Positions 35,604 to 44,767 of a stretch of 64,000 nucleotides of DNA are shown here, one piece after another (the first letter of the stretch is position 1; every line of letters begins with the position of its first letter). The position numbers were made by a program, and so were the translations under genes. Below the pieces are notes generated by a model that was given only the letters and a program-made list of their open reading frames with translations, was not told the origin of the DNA and did not search any database. The DNA lies in the NCBI GenBank assembly GCA_937892525.1, contig CALAEV010000018.1, forward strand, positions 17,309-81,308, read 5' to 3'. The stretch is from an uncultured Clostridia bacterium (GTDB taxonomy: Bacteria; Bacillota; Clostridia; Oscillospirales; Acutalibacteraceae).

Positions 35604-37793
35604 ATGATGATGCCTACAAATGTAGATAAACTTTATAGTGATTTGCGCGCAAAAATTGCGTCAGTTCATAATGAAAAAGAACTCACAATCATTGATAAAG
35701 CATTCGAAACAGCAAATTCATATCATAATGGTCAGCTTCGTCGTTCAGGTGAGCCCTATATTATTCACCCAATAGCAGTTGCAAATATTCTTGTAGATTT
35801 GGGTATGGATTATCAGTCAATTGTGGCAGCGCTTCTTCACGATGTTGTTGAGGATACCGACTACACACTCCAACAACTTACAGAGGAATTCGGTGAAGAT
35901 GTTGCAATACTTGTTGACGGTGTTACAAAGCTTGGTAAAGTCCAGCTCAACTCTCGTGAAACTAAAGAAGAGCAACAGGCAGAAAATGTGCGAAAAATGC
36001 TTCTTGCAATGTCAAAGGATATTCGTGTTATAATCGTAAAACTTGCAGACAGACTTCATAATATGCGCACTTTAGAGTTTGTTGACCCACAAAAGCAACG
36101 CGATAAAGCACTTGAAACTCTTGAAATTTTTGCGCCGATTTCTCACCGTCTCGGTATCCGTTCTGTTAAGGAAGAACTTGAAGACAGAGCAATTCGTTTT
36201 CTTGACCCTGTGGCTTATGCAGGTATTGAAGAAAATTTAAGAAATTCAAGCCGTTCAGGTAACGATTTTCTTGAACACACAAAAGAAAGAATCCTTGAGC
36301 GTGTTCATCAGTTTGTGCCAAACGCTCAAATTAGTGGTCGTATTAAATCTGTTCACGGTATATACAGAAAAATGTATATGCAGGGTAAAGATTTTGACCA
36401 GATTTTCGATATTTACGCAGTCCGTATTATAGTTGATAGTGTAGTTGACTGCTATAACTGTCTCGGTATTATTCACGATATGTATAATCCGCTTCCTAAT
36501 CGTTTTAAGGATTATATTTCAACACCAAAGCCTAATATGTATCAGTCACTTCACACCACCGTAATTGGTAAAGAGGGTGTGCCTTTTGAGGTGCAGATAA
36601 GAACATGGGATATGCACCGTACTGCCGAATTTGGTATCGCAGCCCATTGGAAATACAAGAGTGGCGTTACTGCTAAACAAAGTTTTGATGACCGTCTTCA
36701 ATGGATTCGCGAAATGCTTGAAGCACAACAGGAATCAGGAGACGCAAGAGAACTTGTGTCATCAATTAAAACTGACCTTATTACTGATGAGGTTTTCGTT
36801 TACACACCAAAAGGTGACGTTGTCAATGTACCTGTGGGCTCAACTGTAATTGACTTTGCCTATGCAATTCACTCTGCTGTTGGTAACAGAATGACAGGTG
36901 CTAAAGTTGACGGTAGAATTGTACCTATTGACTATGTGGTTAAAACAGGTCAGATTGTTGAAATTCTTACATCTTCGCAACAAGGTAAAGGTCCATCTCG
37001 TGATTGGCTTAATATTGTAAAAACAAGTCAGGCAAAGAGTAAAATTCGTAACTGGTTTAAGAAAGAAAAGCGTGAAGAAAATATTGTTCGTGGTAAAGAA
37101 GAGGTTGAGCGCGAGTTTAAGCGTAACTATATTCGTCTTTCTGATGAAGATTACGAGAAATTCATTAAGCGTTTATCTGAGCGTCAGCGTATGGAAAATG
37201 TTGACGATTTTTATGCAGCAATCGGTTATGGTGGCGTTTCAATAATTCGCCTTATGCCTTATATCAAAGAGGAATATCAGAAGAACTACGACAAGAGCCG
37301 ATTTGAAATAAAAACAATTCCTGTAAAAGATAATTCAAAGAAGAATAAAGATGGCGTAACCGTTGAGGGTATTGATAACTGTCTTATTAAGTTCTCACAA
37401 TGCTGTAATCCGCTTCCAGGCGATAACATTATCGGCTTTATTACTCGTGGTCACGGTGTTTCAATCCATAAGCGTGATTGTACTAATGTGCCAAAAGACC
37501 TTGCAAACTGTGCCGAGCCTGCACGTTGGGTGAACGCTTATTGGAATGGTAATGTAAAAGAAGAATACAAAGCAACACTTCAGCTTACTTGCCTTTCTCG
37601 TGTGGGACTTATGGCAGACGTTGCAGTTCAGGTTGCCAATATGCGAGTAAACATTACAAGTATTACTACTCACGATATGAAAGACGGCAGAACAATTGTT
37701 GAACTTACGGTTAATGTTAGTGGTGTTGACCATCTTAAAAACCTCATTACTCGTATTGAAAAAATAGAAGGCATTTTACAAGTGGAGCGTTAA
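35604..37793 (+). CDS. relA: Bifunctional (p)ppGpp synthetase/hydrolase, RelA/SpoT family
   Basis: Makes and breaks the stringent-response alarmone (p)ppGpp. The 729 residues hold the HD hydrolase domain (HPIAVANIL and ALLHDVVEDT, metal-binding residues intact), the synthetase domain (GRIKSVHGIYRKM, DIYAVRIIVD, YQSLHTTVIG), the TGS domain (VFVYTPKGDVVNVP), a zinc-finger-like segment (CCNPLPGD) and a C-terminal ACT domain. Both active sites look functional, so this is a long bifunctional RSH protein. It lies 3 bases after recJ, an order common in Clostridia. Three consecutive near-start ATGs are possible; the first is used here. Confidence 0.96.
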   Translation: MMMPTNVDKLYSDLRAKIASVHNEKELTIIDKAFETANSYHNGQLRRSGEPYIIHPIAVANILVDLGMDYQSIVAALLHDVVEDTDYTLQQLTEEFGEDVAILVDGVTKLGKVQLNSRETKEEQQAENVRKMLLAMSKDIRVIIVKLADRLHNMRTLEFVDPQKQRDKALETLEIFAPISHRLGIRSVKEELEDRAIRFLDPVAYAGIEENLRNSSRSGNDFLEHTKERILERVHQFVPNAQISGRIKSVHGIYRKMYMQGKDFDQIFDIYAVRIIVDSVVDCYNCLGIIHDMYNPLPNRFKDYISTPKPNMYQSLHTTVIGKEGVPFEVQIRTWDMHRTAEFGIAAHWKYKSGVTAKQSFDDRLQWIREMLEAQQESGDARELVSSIKTDLITDEVFVYTPKGDVVNVPVGSTVIDFAYAIHSAVGNRMTGAKVDGRIVPIDYVVKTGQIVEILTSSQQGKGPSRDWLNIVKTSQAKSKIRNWFKKEKREENIVRGKEEVEREFKRNYIRLSDEDYEKFIKRLSERQRMENVDDFYAAIGYGGVSIIRLMPYIKEEYQKNYDKSRFEIKTIPVKDNSKKNKDGVTVEGIDNCLIKFSQCCNPLPGDNIIGFITRGHGVSIHKRDCTNVPKDLANCAEPARWVNAYWNGNVKEEYKATLQLTCLSRVGLMADVAVQVANMRVNITSITTHDMKDGRTIVELTVNVSGVDHLKNLITRIEKIEGILQVER

Positions 37794-37945
37794 AAGTTTG
37801 AGTAAAATTGCCCACAGCACCATTTTTTGTTCGGGGCGGTATCTTCATACAGCACCACTCGCTGCAAAACGGCACTGTGAACAATTTTCTTTCAAACTTG
37901 GGGTTACAATCTTCAAGAAGTTTTAGAGAAAAAAGAAGGTTATAT

Positions 37946-38404
37946 ATGAAAGCAGTAATTCAAAGAGTTAGTAAAGCAAGCGTAACAGTTGACGGTGAGC
38001 TTGTTTCAAAAATTGATAAAGGTTATTTAATTCTTCTTGGCGTTATGGAAGGCGACACAGAAGAAGATGCAGAAATCCTTGCAAGAAAAGCATCAACACT
38101 TCGAGTGTTTGAAGATAGTGAGGGTAAAATGAACCTTGATATTCAGAATGTAGATGGCGAAATTCTTGCAGTTTCACAGTTTACCCTTTGCGCTGATTTA
38201 AAGAAAGGCAACAGACCATCATTTGTTAAGTCTGCACACCCAGATTATGCAAACGGGCTTTATGAATATTTCTGCAAAAAACTTTTAGAAAACGGTGTTA
38301 GAAATGTAGAAAAAGGCGTTTTCGGTGCAGATATGAAAGTAGAACTTCTCAATGACGGCCCAGTTACAATCCTTTATGATTCAGAAGTTTGGAGAAAGAA
38401 GTAG
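37946..38404 (+). CDS. dtd: D-aminoacyl-tRNA deacylase
   Basis: Removes D-amino acids (and glycine) from mischarged tRNA. The 152-residue protein has the DTD signatures AVSQFTLCADL and NDGPVTILYDS (the Gly-cisPro-type GPVT motif here is the second signature), with MKAVIQRVSKASVTVDG at the start. The ATG at 37946 follows AGAAGGT. The frame stays open for a further 46 codons upstream, but those residues do not match the family. The 152 bases between relA and this start therefore hold a leader with no assigned function. Confidence 0.95.
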   Translation: MKAVIQRVSKASVTVDGELVSKIDKGYLILLGVMEGDTEEDAEILARKASTLRVFEDSEGKMNLDIQNVDGEILAVSQFTLCADLKKGNRPSFVKSAHPDYANGLYEYFCKKLLENGVRNVEKGVFGADMKVELLNDGPVTILYDSEVWRKK

Positions 38405-38410
38405 AATAAA

Positions 38411-39046
38411 ATGATTACTGTAAAAACACATTTAGCCATTATGGAAGATGGCTTTACAACAAACACATATATTGTAACTTGTGAAGAAACAGGCGAAACT
38501 CTGGTTGTTGACCCATCTTTACCGGAAGAAAGCCTTTTTGAAAAGCTTAAAGATAAAAATGTAAAATACATTCTTTTGACTCACGGCCACTTTGACCATA
38601 TTGGCGGAGTAAATTTTGTTAAAGAGAAAACAGGAGCAAAGGCTGTAATCCATAAGGCTGATGAAGAAATGCTTTGCGACTCAAATAAAAACTGTGGTGG
38701 TAATAACATACCAATTTATGCCGATATTTTAGTTGAAGATGGCAGTGAATTACCATTTGGCAATACTAAAATCAAGGTTTTACACACACCGGGTCATTCA
38801 AAAGGTGGCGTTTGTTATATCTTCCCTGATGACAGAGTGCTTTTTTCAGGTGACACTTTGTTTAGACTTACTGCAGGCAGAACAGACCTTTACGGTGGTG
38901 ACGCAAGAACAGAGCTTATATCCCTTGCAAAAATTGCCGATTTAGATGGTGACTATAAGGTGTATCCGGGTCACGAAGAAGCTACAACTCTTGATTTTGA
39001 AAGAGAATATAATCGCTATATAAGACCAAGATTTAGAAGAAAATGA
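38411..39046 (+). CDS. MBL-fold hydrolase, glyoxalase-II-like
   Basis: Zinc-dependent metallo-beta-lactamase-fold hydrolase. The metal ligands are in LLTHGHFDHIGG (HxHxDH), LHTPGHSKGG, SGDTLF and the last His in VYPGHEEAT. At 211 residues it belongs to the short YcbL/GloB-like group that usually accompanies recJ-relA-dtd in Clostridia. The true substrate is unknown; thioesters of glutathione-like thiols are a family guess. Its stop codon overlaps the hemZ start (ATGA). Confidence 0.9.
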   Translation: MITVKTHLAIMEDGFTTNTYIVTCEETGETLVVDPSLPEESLFEKLKDKNVKYILLTHGHFDHIGGVNFVKEKTGAKAVIHKADEEMLCDSNKNCGGNNIPIYADILVEDGSELPFGNTKIKVLHTPGHSKGGVCYIFPDDRVLFSGDTLFRLTAGRTDLYGGDARTELISLAKIADLDGDYKVYPGHEEATTLDFEREYNRYIRPRFRRK

Positions 39047-40482
39047 TTAAGTTACTTGTTATAAACCATAAATTCCATTATGAAATGGAAAAACTTGTGC
39101 GTATTTTTATGCCTGATACAAAAATTCAGGTTATTTATGATGAAAATGAGGAATATAATCTTCTCACATCAGTAAAAACAGAAATATGCGTAACTGCGAA
39201 CTTTGAAAATTTTAATAAAACGCTCAAAGCCCCACTTTGTGATGATAACGAAATGCAAATGGGCAGAATGGTATATGCACTTTTAAGTGAATATATGGGC
39301 TTTTCGCCCAAATGGGGAGTGCTTACAGGGGTACGTCCCTCAAAACTTCTTATAAATACAGAAAAGCAAATGGGCAGAGAAGCAACACGCGAGTATTTTA
39401 AAAACGAGTTGCTTGTAACAGACGAAAAATTTAACCTTGCAAGAACAGTTGCCGATTATGAAGAAAGAATAATTTCTACTTCAAAGCCTGATTCTTTCAG
39501 TTTATATGTTTCAATTCCTTTTTGCCCTTCAAGGTGTAGTTATTGTTCTTTTGTTTCTCATTCCGTGCAGAATGAAAAAGCAAAATTACTTTTACCCCAA
39601 TATGTTGATTTGCTCACAAAAGAATTGATTGAAACAGCACAGATTGCAAAAAATATAGGGGTAAGGCTTGAAAGTGTTTATATCGGTGGTGGCACACCCA
39701 CAACCTTAAGCGTAGACCAGCTTAACGCAGTAATCAAAACAATCGAAAACAACTTCAATATGACAACTTGTCGTGAATTTACTGTTGAGGCAGGTCGTCC
39801 TGATACAATAACAGAAGAAAAGTTAAGAATTATAAAAAATTCGTCAGTTGATAGAATAAGTATAAACCCACAAACCTTTAATAATAGCGTGTTAGAGGTA
39901 GTAGGCAGAAAGCACACTGCAGAAGATACAATAAACATTTTTGAGTTAGCGCGAAAAATTGGATTTGATAATATCAATATGGATTTAATTGCAGGACTTC
40001 CAACTGATACGGTTGATGGTTTTAAGTATTCACTTGATACTGCAATTGATTTAAACCCTGAAAACATAACCGTTCATACTCTTGCAGTAAAACGTGCATC
40101 AGGAATAGGGCAGAACACACCTGAACTTGCCGTGCAAAGTGCAAATAATGCGTCACAGATGCTTGATTATACTTATAAGCGTTTAAGTGAAAAATATCAC
40201 CCATACTATATGTATCGTCAGTCAAAATCTGCTGGTGCATTAGAGAATGTAGGTTGGGCAAAGACCGATACAGAATGTATCTATAATATCTTTATGATGG
40301 AAGAATGTCATACAATCCTTTCTTGTGGTGGTGGGGCAGTAACAAAGCTTAAAGCACCAAAAGGGGACGAAATTGAGCGTATTTTCAATTTTAAGTATCC
40401 ATTTGAATATATCAACGATTACGAAATTATTCAAAATCGTAAAAAACGAATAACGGAGTTTTATAATACATATTCATACTAA
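39043..40482 (+). CDS. hemZ: HemZ-type coproporphyrinogen dehydrogenase-like radical SAM protein
   Basis: Radical SAM enzyme of the HemN/HemZ group. After a family-specific N-terminal domain of about 150 residues (YALLSEYMGFSPKWGVLTG V-type region), the cluster motif CPSRCSYCSF (CxxxCxxC) binds the 4Fe-4S cluster, and YIGGGTPT, EAGRPDT and RISINPQT follow. The length and the LTGVRPSK segment are typical for HemZ of spore-forming Firmicutes. Whether it really makes haem intermediates in a strict anaerobe is uncertain. The start overlaps the preceding gene by 4 bases. Confidence 0.9.
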   Translation: MIKLLVINHKFHYEMEKLVRIFMPDTKIQVIYDENEEYNLLTSVKTEICVTANFENFNKTLKAPLCDDNEMQMGRMVYALLSEYMGFSPKWGVLTGVRPSKLLINTEKQMGREATREYFKNELLVTDEKFNLARTVADYEERIISTSKPDSFSLYVSIPFCPSRCSYCSFVSHSVQNEKAKLLLPQYVDLLTKELIETAQIAKNIGVRLESVYIGGGTPTTLSVDQLNAVIKTIENNFNMTTCREFTVEAGRPDTITEEKLRIIKNSSVDRISINPQTFNNSVLEVVGRKHTAEDTINIFELARKIGFDNINMDLIAGLPTDTVDGFKYSLDTAIDLNPENITVHTLAVKRASGIGQNTPELAVQSANNASQMLDYTYKRLSEKYHPYYMYRQSKSAGALENVGWAKTDTECIYNIFMMEECHTILSCGGGAVTKLKAPKGDEIERIFNFKYPFEYINDYEIIQNRKKRITEFYNTYSY

Positions 40483-40496
40483 ATGGGGTGTATTAA

Positions 40497-41429
40497 ATGT
40501 CTAACATAAATAATTATATTGAATATATCAACGAAATGGCGTTGTCTTCACCTGAAGATTTTATCGCAAAATGTGAAGCGAGATATGAAAATATTATAGG
40601 TGATATTGCCGAGAAAATCATTACTGATGAGGGCAGAGAAATTGTAATGCTTGCAGGGCCATCTTCTGCAGGTAAAACTACAACTGCTCGCAAACTCTGT
40701 GAAAAGCTTAATTACAAAGGTGTTAAAACCTATGTTTTAAGCCTTGATGATTTTTATCTTAATCGTGATGATATTCCTTATCTTCCTGATGGTACTCAGG
40801 ATTATGAAACAGTTTATGCCCTTGACTTACCTTGCTTTGAAGAAAAAGTAAATGCACTTCTTCGTGGTGAAACTGTTAAAAATCCTATATTCGATTTTCA
40901 TACAGGTAAGCGTAGTGATACGCAGTTTAATGAAATCACATTAGGCGAAAAAGATGTTGTAATTATTGAGGGGCTTCATGCACTTAACCCTGTAATTACT
41001 GAAAAAATTCAAGGTAAACTCTTAAAAATCTATATAAATGTATCCTCAAGAATTTACGACGAAAAAGGCAATATAATCTTAAATAAAAGAAATATGCGAT
41101 TTATTCGCCGTATGGTGCGCGATTATAAATTCCGTAGTAGTACGGTTGAAAATACTTGTAAGCTCTGGAAAAATGTAACTGCAGGTGAAGATAAATACTT
41201 GTTCCCATATCGTCATTTAGCCGATATTAAAGTCAATACAATCCATCTTTACGAAAGCTGTGTATTAAAGCATCAGGCTATGGATTTAATTAAAAACAGC
41301 GAAGTTTCAGATGAATATAAAAATGACATTAAAAAAATCTATAATGCGTTAAAACGATTTGAAAGTATAGAACAATCTCTTGTACCAAGCGACTCATTAT
41401 TGCGTGAATTTTTAGGTGCAGAGAAATAA
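40497..41429 (+). CDS. Uridine-kinase-like P-loop nucleoside kinase
   Basis: A 310-residue kinase with Walker A motif AGPSSAGKTTTARKL around residue 52, followed by VLSLDDFYLNRDDIP (catalytic DD-F-Y pattern of uridine/phosphoribulokinases) and VIIEGLHALNP (Walker B). It resembles the stand-alone kinase domain of the Clostridial proteins that also carry TGS/threonyl-tRNA-synthetase-like domains, which are missing here. Substrate is probably uridine or another nucleoside. The ATG follows GGGGTG. Confidence 0.85.
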   Translation: MSNINNYIEYINEMALSSPEDFIAKCEARYENIIGDIAEKIITDEGREIVMLAGPSSAGKTTTARKLCEKLNYKGVKTYVLSLDDFYLNRDDIPYLPDGTQDYETVYALDLPCFEEKVNALLRGETVKNPIFDFHTGKRSDTQFNEITLGEKDVVIIEGLHALNPVITEKIQGKLLKIYINVSSRIYDEKGNIILNKRNMRFIRRMVRDYKFRSSTVENTCKLWKNVTAGEDKYLFPYRHLADIKVNTIHLYESCVLKHQAMDLIKNSEVSDEYKNDIKKIYNALKRFESIEQSLVPSDSLLREFLGAEK

Positions 41430-41450
41430 TCTTAAAAGAGGTGCTGAAAG

Positions 41451-43229
41451 TTGGCAGAAAAGCAAAGAAAAAGTCAAACGCTACTTAATGGTGCATTGGT
41501 GTTAAGCCTTGCAACAGTAATAATTAAGGTTATTGGCGTTATTTATAAAATCCCACTTTCAAATATGATTGGTACGGTGGGCAGAGGCTTGTTTGACTCT
41601 GCTTATAGCCTTTATGTGCCGGTTTATACGGTTGCTATGGCAGGACTTCCCGTTGCAATCTCAAATATGGTGTCAAAATCAATGGCACTTGGTCGTTACC
41701 GTGATGTTAAGGTAATTCATAAGGTAGCAAAACGACTTTTCTTAATTGTTGGTATTGTAGGCACCCTTGCAATGTTTATTCTCGCATATCCTTATGCACT
41801 TTCTGCAAAGAATATGGATATTATTCCTGCCGTGCTTGTAATAACACCGTCAATTTTCTTCTGTTGTGTAATGTCAAGCTATCGTGGTTATTACAACGGA
41901 CTTTCAAATATGACTCCTACTGCAATTTCGCAGGTCCTTGAAGCAGGTGGCAAGCTTGTTTTTGGTCTTGTGTGTGCAAAGTGGGCAATCAGTTACGGAC
42001 TTTCTCGTTTTGAACAAGGCTTAACAGTTTTCGGACAAACAGTTTCAACTGAAAGTGAAGCATTAAGTGCAATTTATCCTTATGCTGCAGCAGGTGCTAC
42101 TGCCGGTGTTACTTTGGGCACAGTTATCGGTGTGCTGTTCTTACTTGTTATGCATAAAGTAAGTGGTGACAGAATTACAAAAACAGAACTTGCATCTGCA
42201 CCAAAGCCTGAAAAATCAGGTGTTATTGCAAAGAAAATGTTCCAGTTTGCAATCCCAGTAGCTTTAAGCTCTCTTGTGTTCAGTATTACAAATCTTATTG
42301 ATGCAATTACTGTGCAGAATCGTCTTGAAACAGTAGTGCTTAATAATATGGATTTAATCAGAAATATGTATTCAGAGCAACTTGTAGGTATTCTTGATGC
42401 AGACGTTAAAAACTTCCTTTATGGTGCATATTCATTGTCACTTGATTTTAGAAATCTTATTCCGTCAATTACAATGACTTTAGGTATCAGTGCAATTCCT
42501 GCACTTTCTGCTGCATGGGCAGTTAAAAATAAAAAAGCAATTAAAGTTTCAATTGAATCTGTTATGCGTGTTACAATGCTTGTTGCAATGCCTTGTGGTA
42601 TTGGTATGGGCGTACTTGCGCAACCAATTCTCGCAGCATTTTACGGTAGCGGTGCTTCTGCAAGTGGTGTTTCAATTGCAGCCCCTGTACTTATGGTTTA
42701 CGGCTTTACAATTTTCCTGATTGCACTTTCACAACCAATGACAAATATGCTTCAGGCTCTTGATAAAACTAAAATCCCACTTGTTTCAATGACTGTGGGC
42801 GCAGTTGTAAAATTTGTATCAAACCTTATATTCGTTTCAATCCCAAGTCTAAATGTTAACGGCGCAGTAATTGGTACTGTAAGCTGTTATGCAGTAATTA
42901 CAATAATCAACCTTTTTGCAATACTTAAAACAACAAAAATAAGAATAAACTTTATTTCTGTATTCTTAAAGCCTATTATCTGTGGTGTGCTTTGTGGTAT
43001 AAGTGCATATACATCTTTTGGACTTTCTAACCGATTTATCCCTGATTTTTCACTTGCAGGTCATAATGCTAAAAACATACTCTGTTTAGGCATTGCAATC
43101 GGTTTTGGTGGGCTTGTTTATGTAATTTCTATGCTTTTCATCAAAGGAATTTCAAAAGATGACGTAAATATGCTTCCAAAAGGAGAAAAAATTGCAAAAA
43201 TACTTGCAAAATATGGATTTATAGAGTAA
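41451..43229 (+). CDS. MOP-superfamily lipid flippase, SpoVB/YabM type
   Basis: A 592-residue membrane protein with about fourteen helices of the MurJ/SpoVB/Wzx (MviN-like) superfamily, which flips lipid-linked wall or spore-cortex precursors. The opening ALVLSLATVIIKVIGVIYKIPLSN is cut here as ATVIIKVIGVIYKIPL and is diagnostic. The start is a TTG at 41451 with AAGAGGTG upstream, an unusual start codon but the only one that fits the site and family alignment. Its position directly before mazG, with the S4 protein close by, repeats the yabM-yabN-yabO order of Bacillus. Confidence 0.9.
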   Translation: MAEKQRKSQTLLNGALVLSLATVIIKVIGVIYKIPLSNMIGTVGRGLFDSAYSLYVPVYTVAMAGLPVAISNMVSKSMALGRYRDVKVIHKVAKRLFLIVGIVGTLAMFILAYPYALSAKNMDIIPAVLVITPSIFFCCVMSSYRGYYNGLSNMTPTAISQVLEAGGKLVFGLVCAKWAISYGLSRFEQGLTVFGQTVSTESEALSAIYPYAAAGATAGVTLGTVIGVLFLLVMHKVSGDRITKTELASAPKPEKSGVIAKKMFQFAIPVALSSLVFSITNLIDAITVQNRLETVVLNNMDLIRNMYSEQLVGILDADVKNFLYGAYSLSLDFRNLIPSITMTLGISAIPALSAAWAVKNKKAIKVSIESVMRVTMLVAMPCGIGMGVLAQPILAAFYGSGASASGVSIAAPVLMVYGFTIFLIALSQPMTNMLQALDKTKIPLVSMTVGAVVKFVSNLIFVSIPSLNVNGAVIGTVSCYAVITIINLFAILKTTKIRINFISVFLKPIICGVLCGISAYTSFGLSNRFIPDFSLAGHNAKNILCLGIAIGFGGLVYVISMLFIKGISKDDVNMLPKGEKIAKILAKYGFIE

Positions 43230-43257
43230 AATATATGTAAGTTTAGAGGGTGAAAGA

Positions 43258-44067
43258 ATGGTTGAAAACTTCAATTTCAAAGAGCGTTATGATGTAAACG
43301 ATTTAATTGATATTGTTGAAATTCTTCGTTCACCTGGTGGTTGCCCTTGGGATATTGAACAAGACCATAAATCAATCCGTCGTGATTTTCTTGAAGAAAC
43401 TTATGAAGTGATTGAGGCAATCAATAAAGAAGACCGTGATGGTCTTTTAGAAGAACTTGGCGACGTTTTGTTGCAGGTTGTTTTCCATACACAAATTGAG
43501 CGTGAGAAAAATTCATTTGATTTAAATGATGTTGCTGATGGTGTATGCAAGAAAATGATTGAGCGTCACCCTCACGTGTTCGGTAATGCAAATGCCGAAA
43601 CTAGTGAACAGGTTCTTGAAAATTGGGACGTTATTAAAAAACAAACCAAAAGCCAAAAAAATCAGACAGAATCAATGCTTTCAATCCCTCGCGAATTTCC
43701 TGCTCTTATGAGGGCAGATAAAGTTCAGAAAAAAGCAGCAAAAGTTGGTTTTGACTGGGATTCAGTTGACGGTGCACTCCAAAAAGTCAGCGAAGAACTT
43801 GATGAGCTTAAAGAAGCAATTACAATGGGTGTTGTTGAAAACGCTAATGAAGAGTTGGGCGACTTGCTTTTTTCAGTTGTAAATGTTTCAAGATTTATAA
43901 ATGTTGATAGTGAAGAAGCTCTCACAAAGGCAACTGACAAGTTTATTGACCGTTTTTCTAAAGTGGAAAAAATGGCAGAGGAAAAAGGCTTAAATATGAA
44001 AGAAACAGACCTTGACGAATTGGACAAGCTCTGGAACGAAGCAAAAAAGGTATCAAAAAAGGATTAA
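43258..44067 (+). CDS. mazG: Nucleoside triphosphate pyrophosphohydrolase MazG
   Basis: Hydrolyses (d)NTPs to monophosphates and pyrophosphate and cleans aberrant nucleotides. Two tandem MazG domains are visible: the first with LRSPGGCPWDIEQDHKSI and EELGDVLLQVVFH, the second with ANEELGDLLFSVVNVSRF. The acidic ExxE...ExxD metal motifs are kept in both. It lacks the N-terminal methylase domain of Bacillus YabN. The ATG follows GAGGGTG. A small hairpin spans the stop codon (44058-44074). Confidence 0.95.
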   Translation: MVENFNFKERYDVNDLIDIVEILRSPGGCPWDIEQDHKSIRRDFLEETYEVIEAINKEDRDGLLEELGDVLLQVVFHTQIEREKNSFDLNDVADGVCKKMIERHPHVFGNANAETSEQVLENWDVIKKQTKSQKNQTESMLSIPREFPALMRADKVQKKAAKVGFDWDSVDGALQKVSEELDELKEAITMGVVENANEELGDLLFSVVNVSRFINVDSEEALTKATDKFIDRFSKVEKMAEEKGLNMKETDLDELDKLWNEAKKVSKKD

Positions 44068-44118
44068 ATCCTTTTAGGATAAATTAAAAAAGAGAAAAAT
44101 TTATTGGAGGAAATCACA

Positions 44119-44391
44119 ATGAATAAGACAGAACTCGTAGCAGCAGTAGCAGCAAAAACAGGCCTTTCAAAGAAAGATGCAGACGCAGCAGTAGCAGCAG
44201 TTTTCGCATCAGTTACAGACGCAATGGCAAAAGGCGACAAAGTTCAGCTCATCGGTTTCGGTACATTTGAAGTTAGAGCAAGAAACGCTAAGACAGCTCG
44301 TAACCCAAGAACAGGCGAAACAATGACAGTTCCAGCAACAAAAGTTCCAGCTTTCAAAGCAGGCGCAGCTCTTAAAGCAGCAGTTAAATAA
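44119..44391 (+). CDS. hup: HU-type histone-like DNA-binding protein
   Basis: A 90-residue nucleoid protein of the HU/IHF family. The start MNKTELVAAVAAKTGLSKKDA, the signature GFGTFEVRARNAKTARNP and a basic beta-arm are typical. Codon use differs from its neighbours: it favours gca, aaa and gtt codons strongly, as expected for a highly expressed gene. The ATG at 44119 follows TTGGAGGAAATC. It is inserted between mazG and rqcP as in many Clostridia and is followed by a strong terminator. Confidence 0.97.
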   Translation: MNKTELVAAVAAKTGLSKKDADAAVAAVFASVTDAMAKGDKVQLIGFGTFEVRARNAKTARNPRTGETMTVPATKVPAFKAGAALKAAVK

Positions 44392-44410
44392 TTAAACTTT
44401 TGTAAAAAAG

Positions 44411-44440
44411 GGGAGTCGGTTTCGGCTCCCTTGTTTTTTT
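44411..44440 (+). terminator. Terminator of hup
   Basis: The stem GGGAGTCG (44411-44418) with CGGCTCCC (44423-44430), one G-T wobble and loop GTTT, is followed by TTGTTTTTTT. It lies only 10 bases before the rqcP start, so rqcP depends on read-through or an internal start. Confidence 0.88.
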
Positions 44441-44450
44441 GGTGAATAAA

Positions 44451-44693
44451 ATGAGATTAGATAAATATTTAAAAGTATCAAGAATAATTAAAAGAAGAAC
44501 AATAGCAAATGAGGTTTGCGACGCAGGTAAAGTAAGTGTAGGTGGTCGTGTAGTAAAAGCATCTTATGATGTTAAAGAAGGCGATATTCTTGAAATCACC
44601 TTCGGTGAAAAGACTACAAAGTATAAAGTCCTCACAGTAACCGAACACGCAACAAAGCAAACTGCCAGCGAAATGTATATTGAGGTAAAATAA
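44451..44693 (+). CDS. rqcP: S4-domain RNA-binding protein, RqcP type
   Basis: An 80-residue S4-domain protein like Bacillus RqcP (YabO), which works with RqcH in ribosome-associated quality control on stalled 50S subunits. MRLDKYLKVSRIIKRRTIANE at the start and the GKVSVGGRVVK turn are diagnostic. The ATG at 44451 is chosen because MRLDKYL is the family start; GGTG at 44441-44444 can act as its site. A GTG at 44439 lies inside the terminator tract and is rejected. The usual followers yabP, yabQ and divIC are absent. Confidence 0.93.
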   Translation: MRLDKYLKVSRIIKRRTIANEVCDAGKVSVGGRVVKASYDVKEGDILEITFGEKTTKYKVLTVTEHATKQTASEMYIEVK

Positions 44694-44724
44694 ATCAATT
44701 AGACAAACTCTAATTTATCTAACA

Positions 44725-44767
44725 AATAACCAGCCAAGAGTGTTATCTCCTGACTGGTTATTTTTAT
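44725..44767. terminator. Bidirectional terminator between rqcP and the serpin operon
   Basis: A 9-bp stem (AATAACCAG at 44725-44733 with CTGGTTATT at 44754-44762) has partly paired inner sequence and a T tract to the right. It serves both converging transcripts. Confidence 0.75.

Noticed and set aside
37808..37945. 46-residue N-terminal extension of the D-aminoacyl-tRNA deacylase, or a T-box leader
   Set aside because: The family starts at MKAVIQRV with AGAAGGT upstream. The leader has no T-box core (AGGGTGGNACC) and no terminator.
39678..40067. 129-codon minus-strand frame inside hemZ
   Set aside because: It lies fully opposite the conserved radical SAM core, so it is a reading-frame shadow.
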